Positions 23,574 to 32,169 of a stretch of DNA of 64,000 nt are shown piece after piece. The notes beneath the pieces were generated by a model. The model did no database searches. It was not told where the DNA came from and worked only from the letters and a program-made list of their open reading frames with translations. Origin of the DNA: Nannocystis pusilla. GTDB lineage: Bacteria > Myxococcota_A > Polyangia > Nannocystales > Nannocystaceae. The DNA lies in contig NZ_JAIRAU010000027.1 in NCBI RefSeq assembly GCF_020073745.1, positions 576,001 to 640,000 on the forward strand, given 5' to 3'. Position numbers and translations under genes: made by a program. How positions within the stretch are numbered: the first letter of the stretch is position 1; each line of letters opens with the position of its first letter.

Positions 23574-26500
23574 ATGTCGCTGCTCACCGCCATCGTCGCG
23601 TGGTCGCTGCGCAACCGGAGCCTGGTGCTGGTGGCGACGCTGCTGTTCATCGCCGTCGGCCTGCGCGCGGCGCTGCAGCTGCCGATCGACGCGGTCCCGG
23701 ACGTCACCAACGTCCAGGTCCAGATCATCACGGCCGCGCCGGCGCTGTCGCCGGTCGAGATCGAGAAGTACATCACGGTCCCGGTCGAGCGCTCGATGCT
23801 GGGCCTGCCGAAGATGGAGCAGGTCCGCTCGGTCTCGAAGTACGGGCTGTCGGTGGTGACGGTGGTGTTCGACGACGGCACCGACATCTATTTCGCGCGC
23901 CAGCTGATCAACGAGCGCATGCGCGAGGCGACGGAGGCGGTCCCCGACGGGTACGGGACGCCGGAGATGGGCCCGATCTCGACCGGCCTCGGCGAGATCT
24001 ATCAGTTCACGGTGCGCGGCGAGGGCCACTCGCTGATGGAGCTCGAGGAGCTGCTCGACTGGTACATCGGGCCGCAGCTGCGCACGGTGCCCGGCGTCGT
24101 CGAGGTCAACAGCTTCGGCGGCGAGAACCGCGAGTACCAGGTCGTCCTCGACCCCAAGCGCCTGCAGGCCCTCGACCTCTCGGTCGGCGACGTCGCGGCG
24201 GCGCTGCGCGTGTCCAACGCCAACGCCGGCGGCGGGTACATCGAGCACAACCAGGAGCACTTCGTCATCGGCTCGAACGGGCTGGTGCAGTCGCGCGAGG
24301 ACCTCGAGCGCGTCGTCCTCGGCTCGACGCCGCAGGGGGTCCCGATCACCGTCGCCTCGGTCGGCGAGGTCCGCTTCGGACCCAAGCTGCGGCGCGGCGC
24401 GGCGACCCAGGACGGCGAGGGCGAGGTCGTCGTCGGGGTGGCGTTGATGTTGATGGGCGCGAACTCCCGCACCGTCACGCAGGGCATCATCGACAAGCTG
24501 GCGGAGCTCGAGCCGACGCTGCCCGAGGGCGTGCGCATCGAGCCGTTCTACGACCGCACGCGCCTGGTCGAGCGCACGATCCGCACGGTCGCGACCAACC
24601 TGCTCGAGGGCGCGGCGCTCGTCATCCTCGTGCTGTTGCTGCTGCTCGGCAACCTGCGCGCCGGGCTGGTGGTCGCGTCGATCATCCCGCTGGCGATGCT
24701 GTTCGCGGTGATCGTGATGAACGCGGTCGGCCTGTCGGGCAACCTGATGAGCCTGGGGGCGATCGACTTCGGCCTGATCGTCGACGGGGCGGTGATCGTG
24801 GTCGAGAACGCGGCGCGCCGGCTGTCGGAGGCGAGCCGCGACGCGGGTCGCGTGCTGACATCGGAGGAGCGCACGCGGGTGATCCAGGCCTCGACGGTGG
24901 AGGTCCGCGGCGCCGCGGTGTTCGGCGAGCTGATCATCGCCATCGTCTACCTGCCGATCCTCGCGCTCGCCGGCATGGAGGGCAAGCTGTTCCACCCCAT
25001 GGCCTACACGGTGCTGTTCGCGCTGGCCGGGGCGTTCGTGTTCTCGCTGACCGTGGTGCCGGTGCTGACCAGCTTCCTCGTGCGCCCGGAGCCGCACGAG
25101 CGCGAGACGATCCTGCTGCGCGTGGTCCACCGGCTCTACACGCCGGTCCTCGAGCTCGCGCTGCGCTGGCGCGTGCTGACGATGACCGCGGGCGTGCTGG
25201 TGCTCGCCGGGGCGGCGGCGCTGTTCGGTCGCCTGGGCGCGCAGTTCGTGCCGCAGCTCGACGAGGGCGACGTGTTGGTCGAGGCGCGGCGCCTGCCGGG
25301 CACGGCGCTCACCGCGTCGGTCGAGACCGGGCTGCGACTCGAGCGCGCGCTGCGGCAGATCCCCGAGGTCTCGCACGTGGTCACGCGCACCGGCTCGCCC
25401 GAGCTGGCGACCGACCCGATGGGCGTGGAGCAGTCCGACGTCTACATCGCGCTGAAGGAGCGCGACGACTGGCGCCCGGGGCTGCTCAAGGAGCAGCTCG
25501 CCGAGGAGGTCGCGGAGGTCGTCGAGCAGGCCGTGCCGGAGGTCGCCGGCGGCATCTCGCAGCCGATCCAGATGCGCACCAACGAGCTCGTCGCCGGGGT
25601 CCGCTCCGACGTCGGCGTGATCATCTACGGGCCCGACCTCGCGGTCCTGCGCGAGCTGGGCGCGAAGGTGCTGGAGCGCGTCGGCGGGATCGCCGGCGTG
25701 GCCGACGCCCGCGTCGAGCAGGTCGCGGGGCTGCGCTACCTCCGGATCCTGCCCGACCGCGCCCGCCTGGCGCGCTACGGCCTGACGATCGAAGACGTCA
25801 ACCTCGCGACCGAGGCGCTCGCGGTGGGTCATCGCGTCGGCGCGGTGCTCGAGGGCGAGCGACGCTTCGACATGATGGTGAAGTTCAAGCACGGCTTCAC
25901 CGACGACCTCGCCGACCTGCGCTCGATCCCGCTGCGCTCGCAGACGGGCCGGATCGTGCCGCTCGGCGACGTGGCGACGCTCCGCTTCGAGCCCGGCCCG
26001 GCGCTGGTCAACCGCGAGAAGCAGTCGCGCCGCATCATCGTCGAGTTCAACGTCCGCGGCCGCGACCTGGTGTCGACGGTGCAGGACGTCCAGGCGGTGG
26101 TCGGCGCGGAGATCGAGCTGCCGGTCGGCTACCGCGTCGAGTACGGCGGGATGTTCGAGCACTACCTGACGGCGCGCGACCGCCTGGCGCTGATCGTGCC
26201 GCTGGCGCTGGCGCTGATCGTGTTCATGCTGTGGACCGCGCTCGGGCGCATGCGCTCGGCGCTGATCATCTTCCTCAATGTGCCGTTCGCGGTCGTCGGC
26301 GGGGTGCTCGCGCTGTGGCTCCGCGACCTGCCGTTCTCGATCTCGGCGGGCGTCGGGTTCATCGCCCTGTTCGGCGTCGCGGTCCTGAACGGCCTGGTGC
26401 TGGTGTCCTTCTGCCACCACATCCAGGCCGAGGGCGTGGAGCACGTGGCGGCGATCCGCCAGGCTGCCGAGCTGCGGCTGCGGCCGGTCCTCACGACCGC

Positions 26501-26705
26501 GCTCGTCGCGGCCCTCGGCTTCATCCCGATGGCGCTGTCGACCGCGCCCGGCAGCGAGGTGCAGCGCCCGCTGGCGACGGTGGTCATCGGCGGGCTGATC
26601 TCGGCGAGCATGCTGACCCTGCTGGTGCTGCCGGCGGTCTACGCGGTGTTCGGGCCGCGCACGCGGTCGCTGACGGGGCAGGGGAGCGCCGGCGATCCGG
26701 CGTGA
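23574..26705 (+). CDS. czcA: Heavy-metal RND efflux pump (CzcA, HME1-type)
   Basis: 1043 residues, full length for HME-RND proteins, with 12 membrane helices and two large periplasmic loops. The fourth helix holds DFGLIVDGAVIVVE (about 399-412), with the two Asp and the Glu that relay protons. This DFGxxVDGAV form is the HME1 signature of Co/Zn/Cd pumps, unlike the Cu/Ag type. PIDAVPDVTNVQVQ and ITVPVERSMLGLPKME are family-typical. It is driven by the proton gradient and exports divalent metals across both membranes. It ends 10 bp from a convergent gene, so it closes the operon. Confidence 0.94.
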   Translation: MSLLTAIVAWSLRNRSLVLVATLLFIAVGLRAALQLPIDAVPDVTNVQVQIITAAPALSPVEIEKYITVPVERSMLGLPKMEQVRSVSKYGLSVVTVVFDDGTDIYFARQLINERMREATEAVPDGYGTPEMGPISTGLGEIYQFTVRGEGHSLMELEELLDWYIGPQLRTVPGVVEVNSFGGENREYQVVLDPKRLQALDLSVGDVAAALRVSNANAGGGYIEHNQEHFVIGSNGLVQSREDLERVVLGSTPQGVPITVASVGEVRFGPKLRRGAATQDGEGEVVVGVALMLMGANSRTVTQGIIDKLAELEPTLPEGVRIEPFYDRTRLVERTIRTVATNLLEGAALVILVLLLLLGNLRAGLVVASIIPLAMLFAVIVMNAVGLSGNLMSLGAIDFGLIVDGAVIVVENAARRLSEASRDAGRVLTSEERTRVIQASTVEVRGAAVFGELIIAIVYLPILALAGMEGKLFHPMAYTVLFALAGAFVFSLTVVPVLTSFLVRPEPHERETILLRVVHRLYTPVLELALRWRVLTMTAGVLVLAGAAALFGRLGAQFVPQLDEGDVLVEARRLPGTALTASVETGLRLERALRQIPEVSHVVTRTGSPELATDPMGVEQSDVYIALKERDDWRPGLLKEQLAEEVAEVVEQAVPEVAGGISQPIQMRTNELVAGVRSDVGVIIYGPDLAVLRELGAKVLERVGGIAGVADARVEQVAGLRYLRILPDRARLARYGLTIEDVNLATEALAVGHRVGAVLEGERRFDMMVKFKHGFTDDLADLRSIPLRSQTGRIVPLGDVATLRFEPGPALVNREKQSRRIIVEFNVRGRDLVSTVQDVQAVVGAEIELPVGYRVEYGGMFEHYLTARDRLALIVPLALALIVFMLWTALGRMRSALIIFLNVPFAVVGGVLALWLRDLPFSISAGVGFIALFGVAVLNGLVLVSFCHHIQAEGVEHVAAIRQAAELRLRPVLTTALVAALGFIPMALSTAPGSEVQRPLATVVIGGLISASMLTLLVLPAVYAVFGPRTRSLTGQGSAGDPA

Positions 26706-26714
26706 ACGCGGCCG

Positions 26715-27959
26715 TCACGACGGCGCTGCGGCCTGGTCGCGACGCCGGCGGCGGCGCAGGCCGAGCACGAGGAGGCTCGCCCATGCGAGGCCGGCGGGCG
26801 GGGTGGCGTCGCACGAACAACCACTCGAGTCCGGGGTGAGCGCAGGTCCGGCCGACGACGACGAACCGCCGGTCCCCGTGCTGTCGGCCATGTCGCCGCT
26901 GCTGCCGTCGCTCGTGGCGGCGCTCGTCGCCGCCGTCGTCGGGTCGCCCGGATCGCCGGTGCTGCCGTCGCCGCCCGTGTCGCAAGGATCGGCCACGAAC
27001 GCGGCCTCGGGGTTGCAGCCGGCGGTGGTGTCGGAGGTGGTGTCGCCGGCGCTGCCCGGCAGGACGGTGAGCAGGTTGGGCGGGTAGGCGCTGAACGTCC
27101 GCTGCATCGGGTCGGTGACGTCGACGCGCAGCGCGACGGTCCGCCCGGAGGCCTCGGGCGGCGGCAAGAACGGCAGCGTGAAGGCCTCGCCGTCGATCGG
27201 CACGTCCTCGGTGTAGAGCTTCCAGTCGAGCACGCCGGCCCCGGTGATCGACCAGTGGACGCTCAGCGTCGAACCGGGCAGCGCGCGCGTGCAGCCCTCG
27301 ATCGTGTAGGTGTCCTCGGCGAAGGTGAAGTCCAGGGTGGTGGTCACGGCGGCGGCCGGACCGACGGCGGCCAAATCAGGCCCGTCGACGACGTGGACGA
27401 CGCCCGGGCGCTGGGCGTAGATGTTGACGGCGGGCTCCCAGGTGTAGCCCTGCACGACGTAGGCTCCGGCCGGGAGCGCGGTGGTGTCCCAGTCGACGCC
27501 CTTCTTCGCCTCGGCGAAGGTGATCGGCCGGCGCGCGTCGTGCGGCGTGATCGGGAACCAGCAGTCCTTCCACACGCTGCTGGTCTCGAGGACCTCGTCG
27601 TCCTCGACCGCCAGCGGGTCGACCAGCATCTTGGCCGCGGCCGCCTCGACATCGCTCCACGTCAGCCAGATCGGCAGGAACTCCTCGCGGCTGTGATCGC
27701 GGCAGAACGCGATGAACTGGTGCGTACGGCTGTCGGCGACCTCGTCGACGGTCACGTCCACGTCCTCGAAGGGGACGCTGTAGGGCATGTGCACCATGGC
27801 GCTCTGCTGGCGATCGACGACGGTGAGACAGGCGGTCGCGTCGGGCCAGTCGACGGGCGTGCGCGGCTCGATGCCGTTCGCCGCCGACGCTGCCGCGGGG
27901 GCTGCGACGAGCGCCGCGAAGGTCAGCCCCGGCAGCGAATTGGGGATCATGCGAGACAC
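26715..27959 (-). CDS. Secreted protein with MYXO-CTERM-like sorting tail
   Basis: 414 residues. The signal peptide ends ASAANG (a start at the second Met, 27950, is equally good). The body has beta-sandwich character (VTTTLDFTFAEDTYTIEG, ALPGSTLSVHWSI). A Thr/Ser/Gly/Asp linker with repeated TSDGSSG/TGDPGD units follows. The C-terminus has GCSC, a hydrophobic helix (LAWASLLVLGL) and an Arg cluster, the arrangement of the MYXO-CTERM sorting signal, which in myxobacteria leads to Cys-linked surface anchoring. Function of the ectodomain unknown. Converges on czcA. Confidence 0.82.
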   Translation of the reverse strand: MSRMIPNSLPGLTFAALVAAPAAASAANGIEPRTPVDWPDATACLTVVDRQQSAMVHMPYSVPFEDVDVTVDEVADSRTHQFIAFCRDHSREEFLPIWLTWSDVEAAAAKMLVDPLAVEDDEVLETSSVWKDCWFPITPHDARRPITFAEAKKGVDWDTTALPAGAYVVQGYTWEPAVNIYAQRPGVVHVVDGPDLAAVGPAAAVTTTLDFTFAEDTYTIEGCTRALPGSTLSVHWSITGAGVLDWKLYTEDVPIDGEAFTLPFLPPPEASGRTVALRVDVTDPMQRTFSAYPPNLLTVLPGSAGDTTSDTTAGCNPEAAFVADPCDTGGDGSTGDPGDPTTAATSAATSDGSSGDMADSTGTGGSSSSAGPALTPDSSGCSCDATPPAGLAWASLLVLGLRRRRRRDQAAAPS

Positions 27960-28106
27960 GGTACTCCGGCGCGACGGTCCGGCACAGAGGGGCGCGGGGT
28001 CCCGGCGCGGAGGTCGAGGCGGCCTCGCGGATCTGCCGCCGCGCTTCGTCGTCAGCCCGGGGGCGTGCCGGAGCGGACCACTCGGGCGCGCCGACCGCCC
28101 GGTCGC

Positions 28107-29066
28107 TCAGCGGGTGTTGTGCTCCGCGGGGCGCATCCACGGCTTGGCGCGGTAGCGATCCCAGGCGTCGGGCAGGACCGTGACGACGGGACCGTCGACC
28201 TCGCCGCGCGCGGCGATCCGCAGGGCGGCCGCGACGTTGGTGCCGGCCGAGCCGCCGACCAGGAGGCCCTCCTCGCGGATCAGCCGCAACGCGGTGGCGA
28301 AGCTCTCGTGGTCGGTGACACGCTCGGCGCGATCGATCACGCCGCGGTGCAGGTTGTCGGGCACGTCGCTGCCGCCGATGCCCTCGACCGCGTAGGTCCC
28401 GTCGGCGCCGAGCCGGCCCGTCTCGACCCAGTCCGCGAGCCCGGAGCCGACCGGATCGGCGAGCACGATCTGCACGCGCGCGACGTGGTCCTTGAGGCAG
28501 CGCCCGACGCCGCTGATCGTCCCGCCGGTGCCGGCCCCGGCGACGAAGGCGCCGACGCGGCCGCCGGTCTGCGCGAGGATCTCGAGCCCGGTGGTCTCGG
28601 CGTGGACGCGGACGTTGGCCGGGTTGCGAAACTGGTCGGTCAAGAACCACCCGCGCTCGGCCGCGAGGCGACGGGCGACGTTGCGGAAGTTGTCCGGATC
28701 CGACGGGGCCGCGTTCGGCGTGACGATCACCTGCGCCCCGAGGGTCGCCAGGGCGACGCGCTTGTCGACCGACATCTTCTCGGGCATCACGCACACGAGC
28801 GAGTAGCCGCGCGCGGCCGCGACCAGCGCGAGGCCGACGCCGGTGTTGCCGGCCGTGGCCTCGACGAGCGTGGCCCCCGGCGTGAGTACGCCGCGCGCCT
28901 CGGCGTCGGCGACGATCGCCAGGGCGATCCGATCTTTCACGCTGCCGCCGGGGTTCATGTGCTCGCACTTGACGAGCACCGGGACCGGCAGGCCGGCGCC
29001 GAGCCGCCGCAGCGGGACCAGCGGGGTGCGGCCGATGTGCTCGAGGATTCCGCGAGGGTGGGTCAT
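28107..29066 (-). CDS. Cysteine synthase / cystathionine beta-synthase family
   Basis: 319 residues, fold type II PLP enzyme. Lys44 in NPGGSVKDR forms the aldimine, TAGNTGVGLA (about 70-79) binds the substrate carboxylate, and GAGTGGTISG binds the PLP phosphate. VGGSAGTN near residue 280 supplies the residue facing the pyridine nitrogen. Known reactions: O-acetylserine plus sulfide to cysteine, or serine plus homocysteine to cystathionine. The short form without CBS domains fits a synthase of either kind. No other sulfur-assimilation genes adjoin it. Confidence 0.9.
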   Translation of the reverse strand: MTHPRGILEHIGRTPLVPLRRLGAGLPVPVLVKCEHMNPGGSVKDRIALAIVADAEARGVLTPGATLVEATAGNTGVGLALVAAARGYSLVCVMPEKMSVDKRVALATLGAQVIVTPNAAPSDPDNFRNVARRLAAERGWFLTDQFRNPANVRVHAETTGLEILAQTGGRVGAFVAGAGTGGTISGVGRCLKDHVARVQIVLADPVGSGLADWVETGRLGADGTYAVEGIGGSDVPDNLHRGVIDRAERVTDHESFATALRLIREEGLLVGGSAGTNVAAALRIAARGEVDGPVVTVLPDAWDRYRAKPWMRPAEHNTR

Positions 29067-29424
29067 CTGCGGAGAGTCTGCTGCATGTGGCGCGCGACGT
29101 GGAGGCCCGACAGGGCGTTCAGGCCGCCCACGTCGCGGCGGAGAGGCCGAACGCGTCGGCCGTCAGGCCCGCGAGCGCCGAGCGGGTCACCGACGTCGCG
29201 CCGGAGGCGACGAACGGACAGCACATCGGGCGTACGTCGACGTCGGGGCGTCGGAGGCCGGGTCTCTGGACCCTCGCGTCGCCCCCGAGCTGTCACGCCG
29301 CGCGCGGCGCGACAGCTCCGGGGGCGACGCGAGGACGGTATCGGCTCCGCCATCAAGACCGCAGGGGCGAGCATCACGCGCCCGTGCGGCCGCATACCCG
29401 GCTCCGCGGCATCAGCCTCCGCGG
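29067..29424. other. Intergenic, 358 bp, with a long hairpin
   Basis: No convincing gene. It contains a near-perfect stem at 29272-29334: arms CCTCGCGTCGCCCCC... and its complement (23 versus 24 bases, one bulge) around a GC-rich loop that is itself palindromic. It may terminate the SBBP gene upstream on the minus strand; there is no obvious U-tract. It also precedes the cysteine synthase start by about 200 bp. Confidence 0.55.
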
Positions 29425-30930
29425 TTATGTGGCGAACAGCCTGATGAAGGTGACGAACACGTCGTGCGAACCATTGTACGAGGTGTCATGGGCCCCGGTC
29501 GTGGCGATCCCGCCGCTAGCGAGCGTGGTGCCGGCGAGCACCGCCTCGTCGAAAGAGAGCGCGACGCCGTTGCCATGGTCGCCCGGCTCGATGCCGGTGC
29601 CGCCATTGTACGAGCAGTACCACACGTCGCCGTCGATCGACATGTTGACGAAGATCGGATCGAACCAGTCGCCGTAAAAGGGGTCGTAGGCGCCGGTCGT
29701 CGACAGCAGGGGGTCGTCGGAGTTGGTGGAACCGGACAGCACGATCCCGGAGGTGTCGACCTCGAGGTCGGTGAATGCGTCGCTACTGATTTCGCTGCCG
29801 GAGTTCTCGGAGCCGAAGTATGTGCTCCACACCCTGGCGCCGTTGGAGCCGTCGAATCTGGCCACGAACGCGTCCTGTGCGCCCGCGAGCGCCTCGCTGT
29901 GCATGCCGTCGGTGGCGATCTGTCGGAGGTGCCCGTCGTTCGGGGACTTGGTGCTGCCGGCGATGTACACGTCACCGTCTTCGTCCAGGTCGATGGCGAT
30001 GCCCAGGTCGGTGGCGCTGCCGCCGTAGTACGTGCCCCACAGGCGCCCGCCGTTGCTGTCGAATTTCGCCACGAAGACGTCGTCATCTCCGTCGTGGCCG
30101 GTGTCGTGGGTACCGGCGGTGGCGATGCCGCTGGTCGCCGTGGTGTCCCCGACGACGTAGACGTTGTTGCTCGCGTCGACCGCGCAGTCTCTGGCAGCGG
30201 TGCTGCCGCTGCTATGGCCGTAGTAGCTGATCCACGTCGGGGTACCGCTGCTGCTCACCTTGGCGATGAACGCATCCCGGACGCCGTTGAAGGTGGTGTC
30301 GTGGGGGGTACCGAGCCCCAGGTCGGTGCTGGTCGTGTCGCCGACCACGTAGATGGTACCGTTGCTGGCCACGCAGGTGCCCGAGCCGAAATCGCTACCG
30401 TTGCCGCCGAGGTACGTCACCCAGCTCGGGGCGCCGAGCGGCGTGTACTTGGCCAGCATGGCGTCCCGGCTGCCTGTCAGCGACGTTTTCCACGCGCCCA
30501 CCGTAGCGATCCCGCTCGACGAGTTGGTGGTTCCGAGCGCGATCACGTTGTCGTTGCTGTCGATAGCGACGACGCGGAAGCTCTCGTCGCCGCTGCCCCC
30601 GCGGTAGGTGCCCCAGTCGAGGACGCCGAATTCGTCGAACTTGGCGATGAACCCGTCGTTGTCGCCACCCGCGAAGCTGCTGAGGTCGGTGGCGATGCCT
30701 GTGCTGGAGTCGGTGTGGCCGACCACGATCACCGAACTGAAAGAATCGAGCGCCGTGTCGGCGGCGCCGTCGCTGCCGCTCCCCCCGTAATAGGTCGCCC
30801 ACTCGCGAGCGACAGCGTGGGCGTTCGGAATGGACGCAGCGTACGCCAGGAACGCACAGCCGCTCGCCATGGCACGAATCAGCCGTGATTGAACATTGCA
30901 GACAGATCTTGAACGCATGTATATCCCCAT
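29425..30930 (-). CDS. SBBP-repeat beta-propeller secreted protein
   Basis: 501 residues. The N-terminus MGIYMRSRSV leads into a hydrophobic stretch ending PNAHA, a plausible signal; Met5 is an alternative start. At least seven repeats follow of the kind WATYYGGSGSDGAADTALDS and DAFIAKFDxxG, the SBBP (beta-propeller) pattern, each with G/D/N-rich turns. The closing repeats (DAFVARFDGSNGARVWSTYF) are clear. Such proteins are exported and of unknown function in myxobacteria. Codon use is slightly less GC-rich than neighbours and the Asn/Ser content is higher. Monocistronic. Confidence 0.82.
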   Translation of the reverse strand: MGIYMRSRSVCNVQSRLIRAMASGCAFLAYAASIPNAHAVAREWATYYGGSGSDGAADTALDSFSSVIVVGHTDSSTGIATDLSSFAGGDNDGFIAKFDEFGVLDWGTYRGGSGDESFRVVAIDSNDNVIALGTTNSSSGIATVGAWKTSLTGSRDAMLAKYTPLGAPSWVTYLGGNGSDFGSGTCVASNGTIYVVGDTTSTDLGLGTPHDTTFNGVRDAFIAKVSSSGTPTWISYYGHSSGSTAARDCAVDASNNVYVVGDTTATSGIATAGTHDTGHDGDDDVFVAKFDSNGGRLWGTYYGGSATDLGIAIDLDEDGDVYIAGSTKSPNDGHLRQIATDGMHSEALAGAQDAFVARFDGSNGARVWSTYFGSENSGSEISSDAFTDLEVDTSGIVLSGSTNSDDPLLSTTGAYDPFYGDWFDPIFVNMSIDGDVWYCSYNGGTGIEPGDHGNGVALSFDEAVLAGTTLASGGIATTGAHDTSYNGSHDVFVTFIRLFAT

Positions 30931-31352
30931 CCGGCGGCCGTACGAATGATGAGTCGGCTCGCCCGCGGAGGACGGTGGCAGTTGCGGTCGGAGATGTCAA
31001 TGCGCGAAGGCGTCACGCCTCCGCCGGAGGTGCGTGGCGGCGCTCGTCGCAATCGGAGCCCTGATGAGCACCTCCGTTCATCGGCGCCGCACCTAAGGTC
31101 GGCCGCACCCGTGCGCCTCGGGGAGGGGCTGGTTGACTGGTCGCGTCACGAGCAGATGGCGCGAGTCATCGGTACGCGTCTGGCTGTGTCACTCAGGGAA
31201 CACGGATGGCTCGATTGCGCGACAGGAAATTCGAAGTCTTCCGCTCCACGGAATAATCCCAGAACAATAGGTGAATGGCGGCGTCGCTGCGCGCCGTCGC
31301 TCTGCGGGCGAACCCCGCGCTCCGCAAGATCTACGAGTGCTGCGCAAGACGG
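30931..31352. other. Intergenic, 422 bp
   Basis: Upstream of the SBBP gene and downstream of the frameshifted lipoprotein gene. The stretch 31190-31275 is locally AT-richer. No reading frame with protein-like composition and no repeat was seen. Confidence 0.35.
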
Positions 31353-31959
31353 TCAGGGCGGCGCGTCGATCGTCGCGGTGATCGTGAATGCGCCGAGATC
31401 GCCGCGCTCGTCGTCTCGCAGCATCAGCTGCGCGTCGCGGTGTCGATGGTGATGGCCGCGTCGCCGTCGCTCGCGGTCGTCATCGACTCGCCGCCGGACA
31501 GCGACGCCCCCGCGCCGGCGCACGGGTTACCGCCCGCGTACACCGCGTGGCTCTCGCACTGGACGTTGGCGCGGCACCTGCCGTCGTCCGTGGTGACGCT
31601 CACGGTGCAGCGCGAACCGGACGTCACGCCCGAGAGCCCTGACGCGCTCGTCACGGTCGCGGTCCACGAATTCATCCCCTCGATCTGCCCGAGCTCGTCG
31701 CACGCCATGCGCACGTCGTGGCCTTGTGACGGATCCTTGAAGCCTTCCGCCTGGGCGCACACGCCGTCGAGCAAAACACGATCGTCGGGATCGCGAACGG
31801 CACGTCGGTCTCGGTCGGCACGGTAGGCACCGGCGCAGGCTCGGCGGGCGCGACCTCGGCGGCTCGCGGAAGGCTTGGTGGGGGGTCGGCTTCGGGGGCC
31901 GGCGCGGCGCAGCCGGCGGAGAGGAGCGTTGCGAGCCGGAACGCGTGACGTCGGGGCAT
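31353..31959 (-). pseudogene. Lipoprotein gene broken by two frameshifts
   Basis: ATG 31959-31957 starts MPRRHAFRLATLLSAGC, a lipobox at Cys17, then a Pro/Glu/Ala linker to FAIPTIVF. Around 31764, at a TTTT run, coding sense jumps to another frame: VCAQAEGFKDPSQGHDVRMA, then DELGQIEGMNSWTATVTSAS and beyond. Near 31440 it jumps back to the first frame: DAQLMLRDDERGDLGAF and the end ITATIDAPP before TGA 31355-31353. Each segment has real protein composition, while each frame alone is cut short. Either sequencing indels, pseudogenisation, or (less likely) slippage at the T-run. The intact product would be a ~200-residue envelope lipoprotein. Confidence 0.6.
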
Positions 31960-32169
31960 CGGCTCGGAGCGTACCCGACCATGCTGTGCGTGCGGCCGAA
32001 TTCTCGTCGAGCCGTGCACGTGAATGGTGTGGGCGCGCCGCTGAATCGAGTCGACGAACCACTCCGTCATCGGCTGTCGTCCCGGCGGAGGGTGGGGGAG
32101 CGTGGTGATCGTCGATTCTTCACGAGTGTCTGTCAGACGCGTCGCTGGCCGTCCTACACTTCGGGGACG

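Noticed and set aside
23526..26444. A 972-codon minus-strand frame across czcA
   Set aside because: Arg/Asp/His-rich shadow; czcA on the plus strand is full length with all family motifs.
28107..29066. A sulfur-metabolism link between the cysteine synthase homologue and the sulfotransferase
   Set aside because: They are 13 kb apart, separated by unrelated operons; there is no shared signal.
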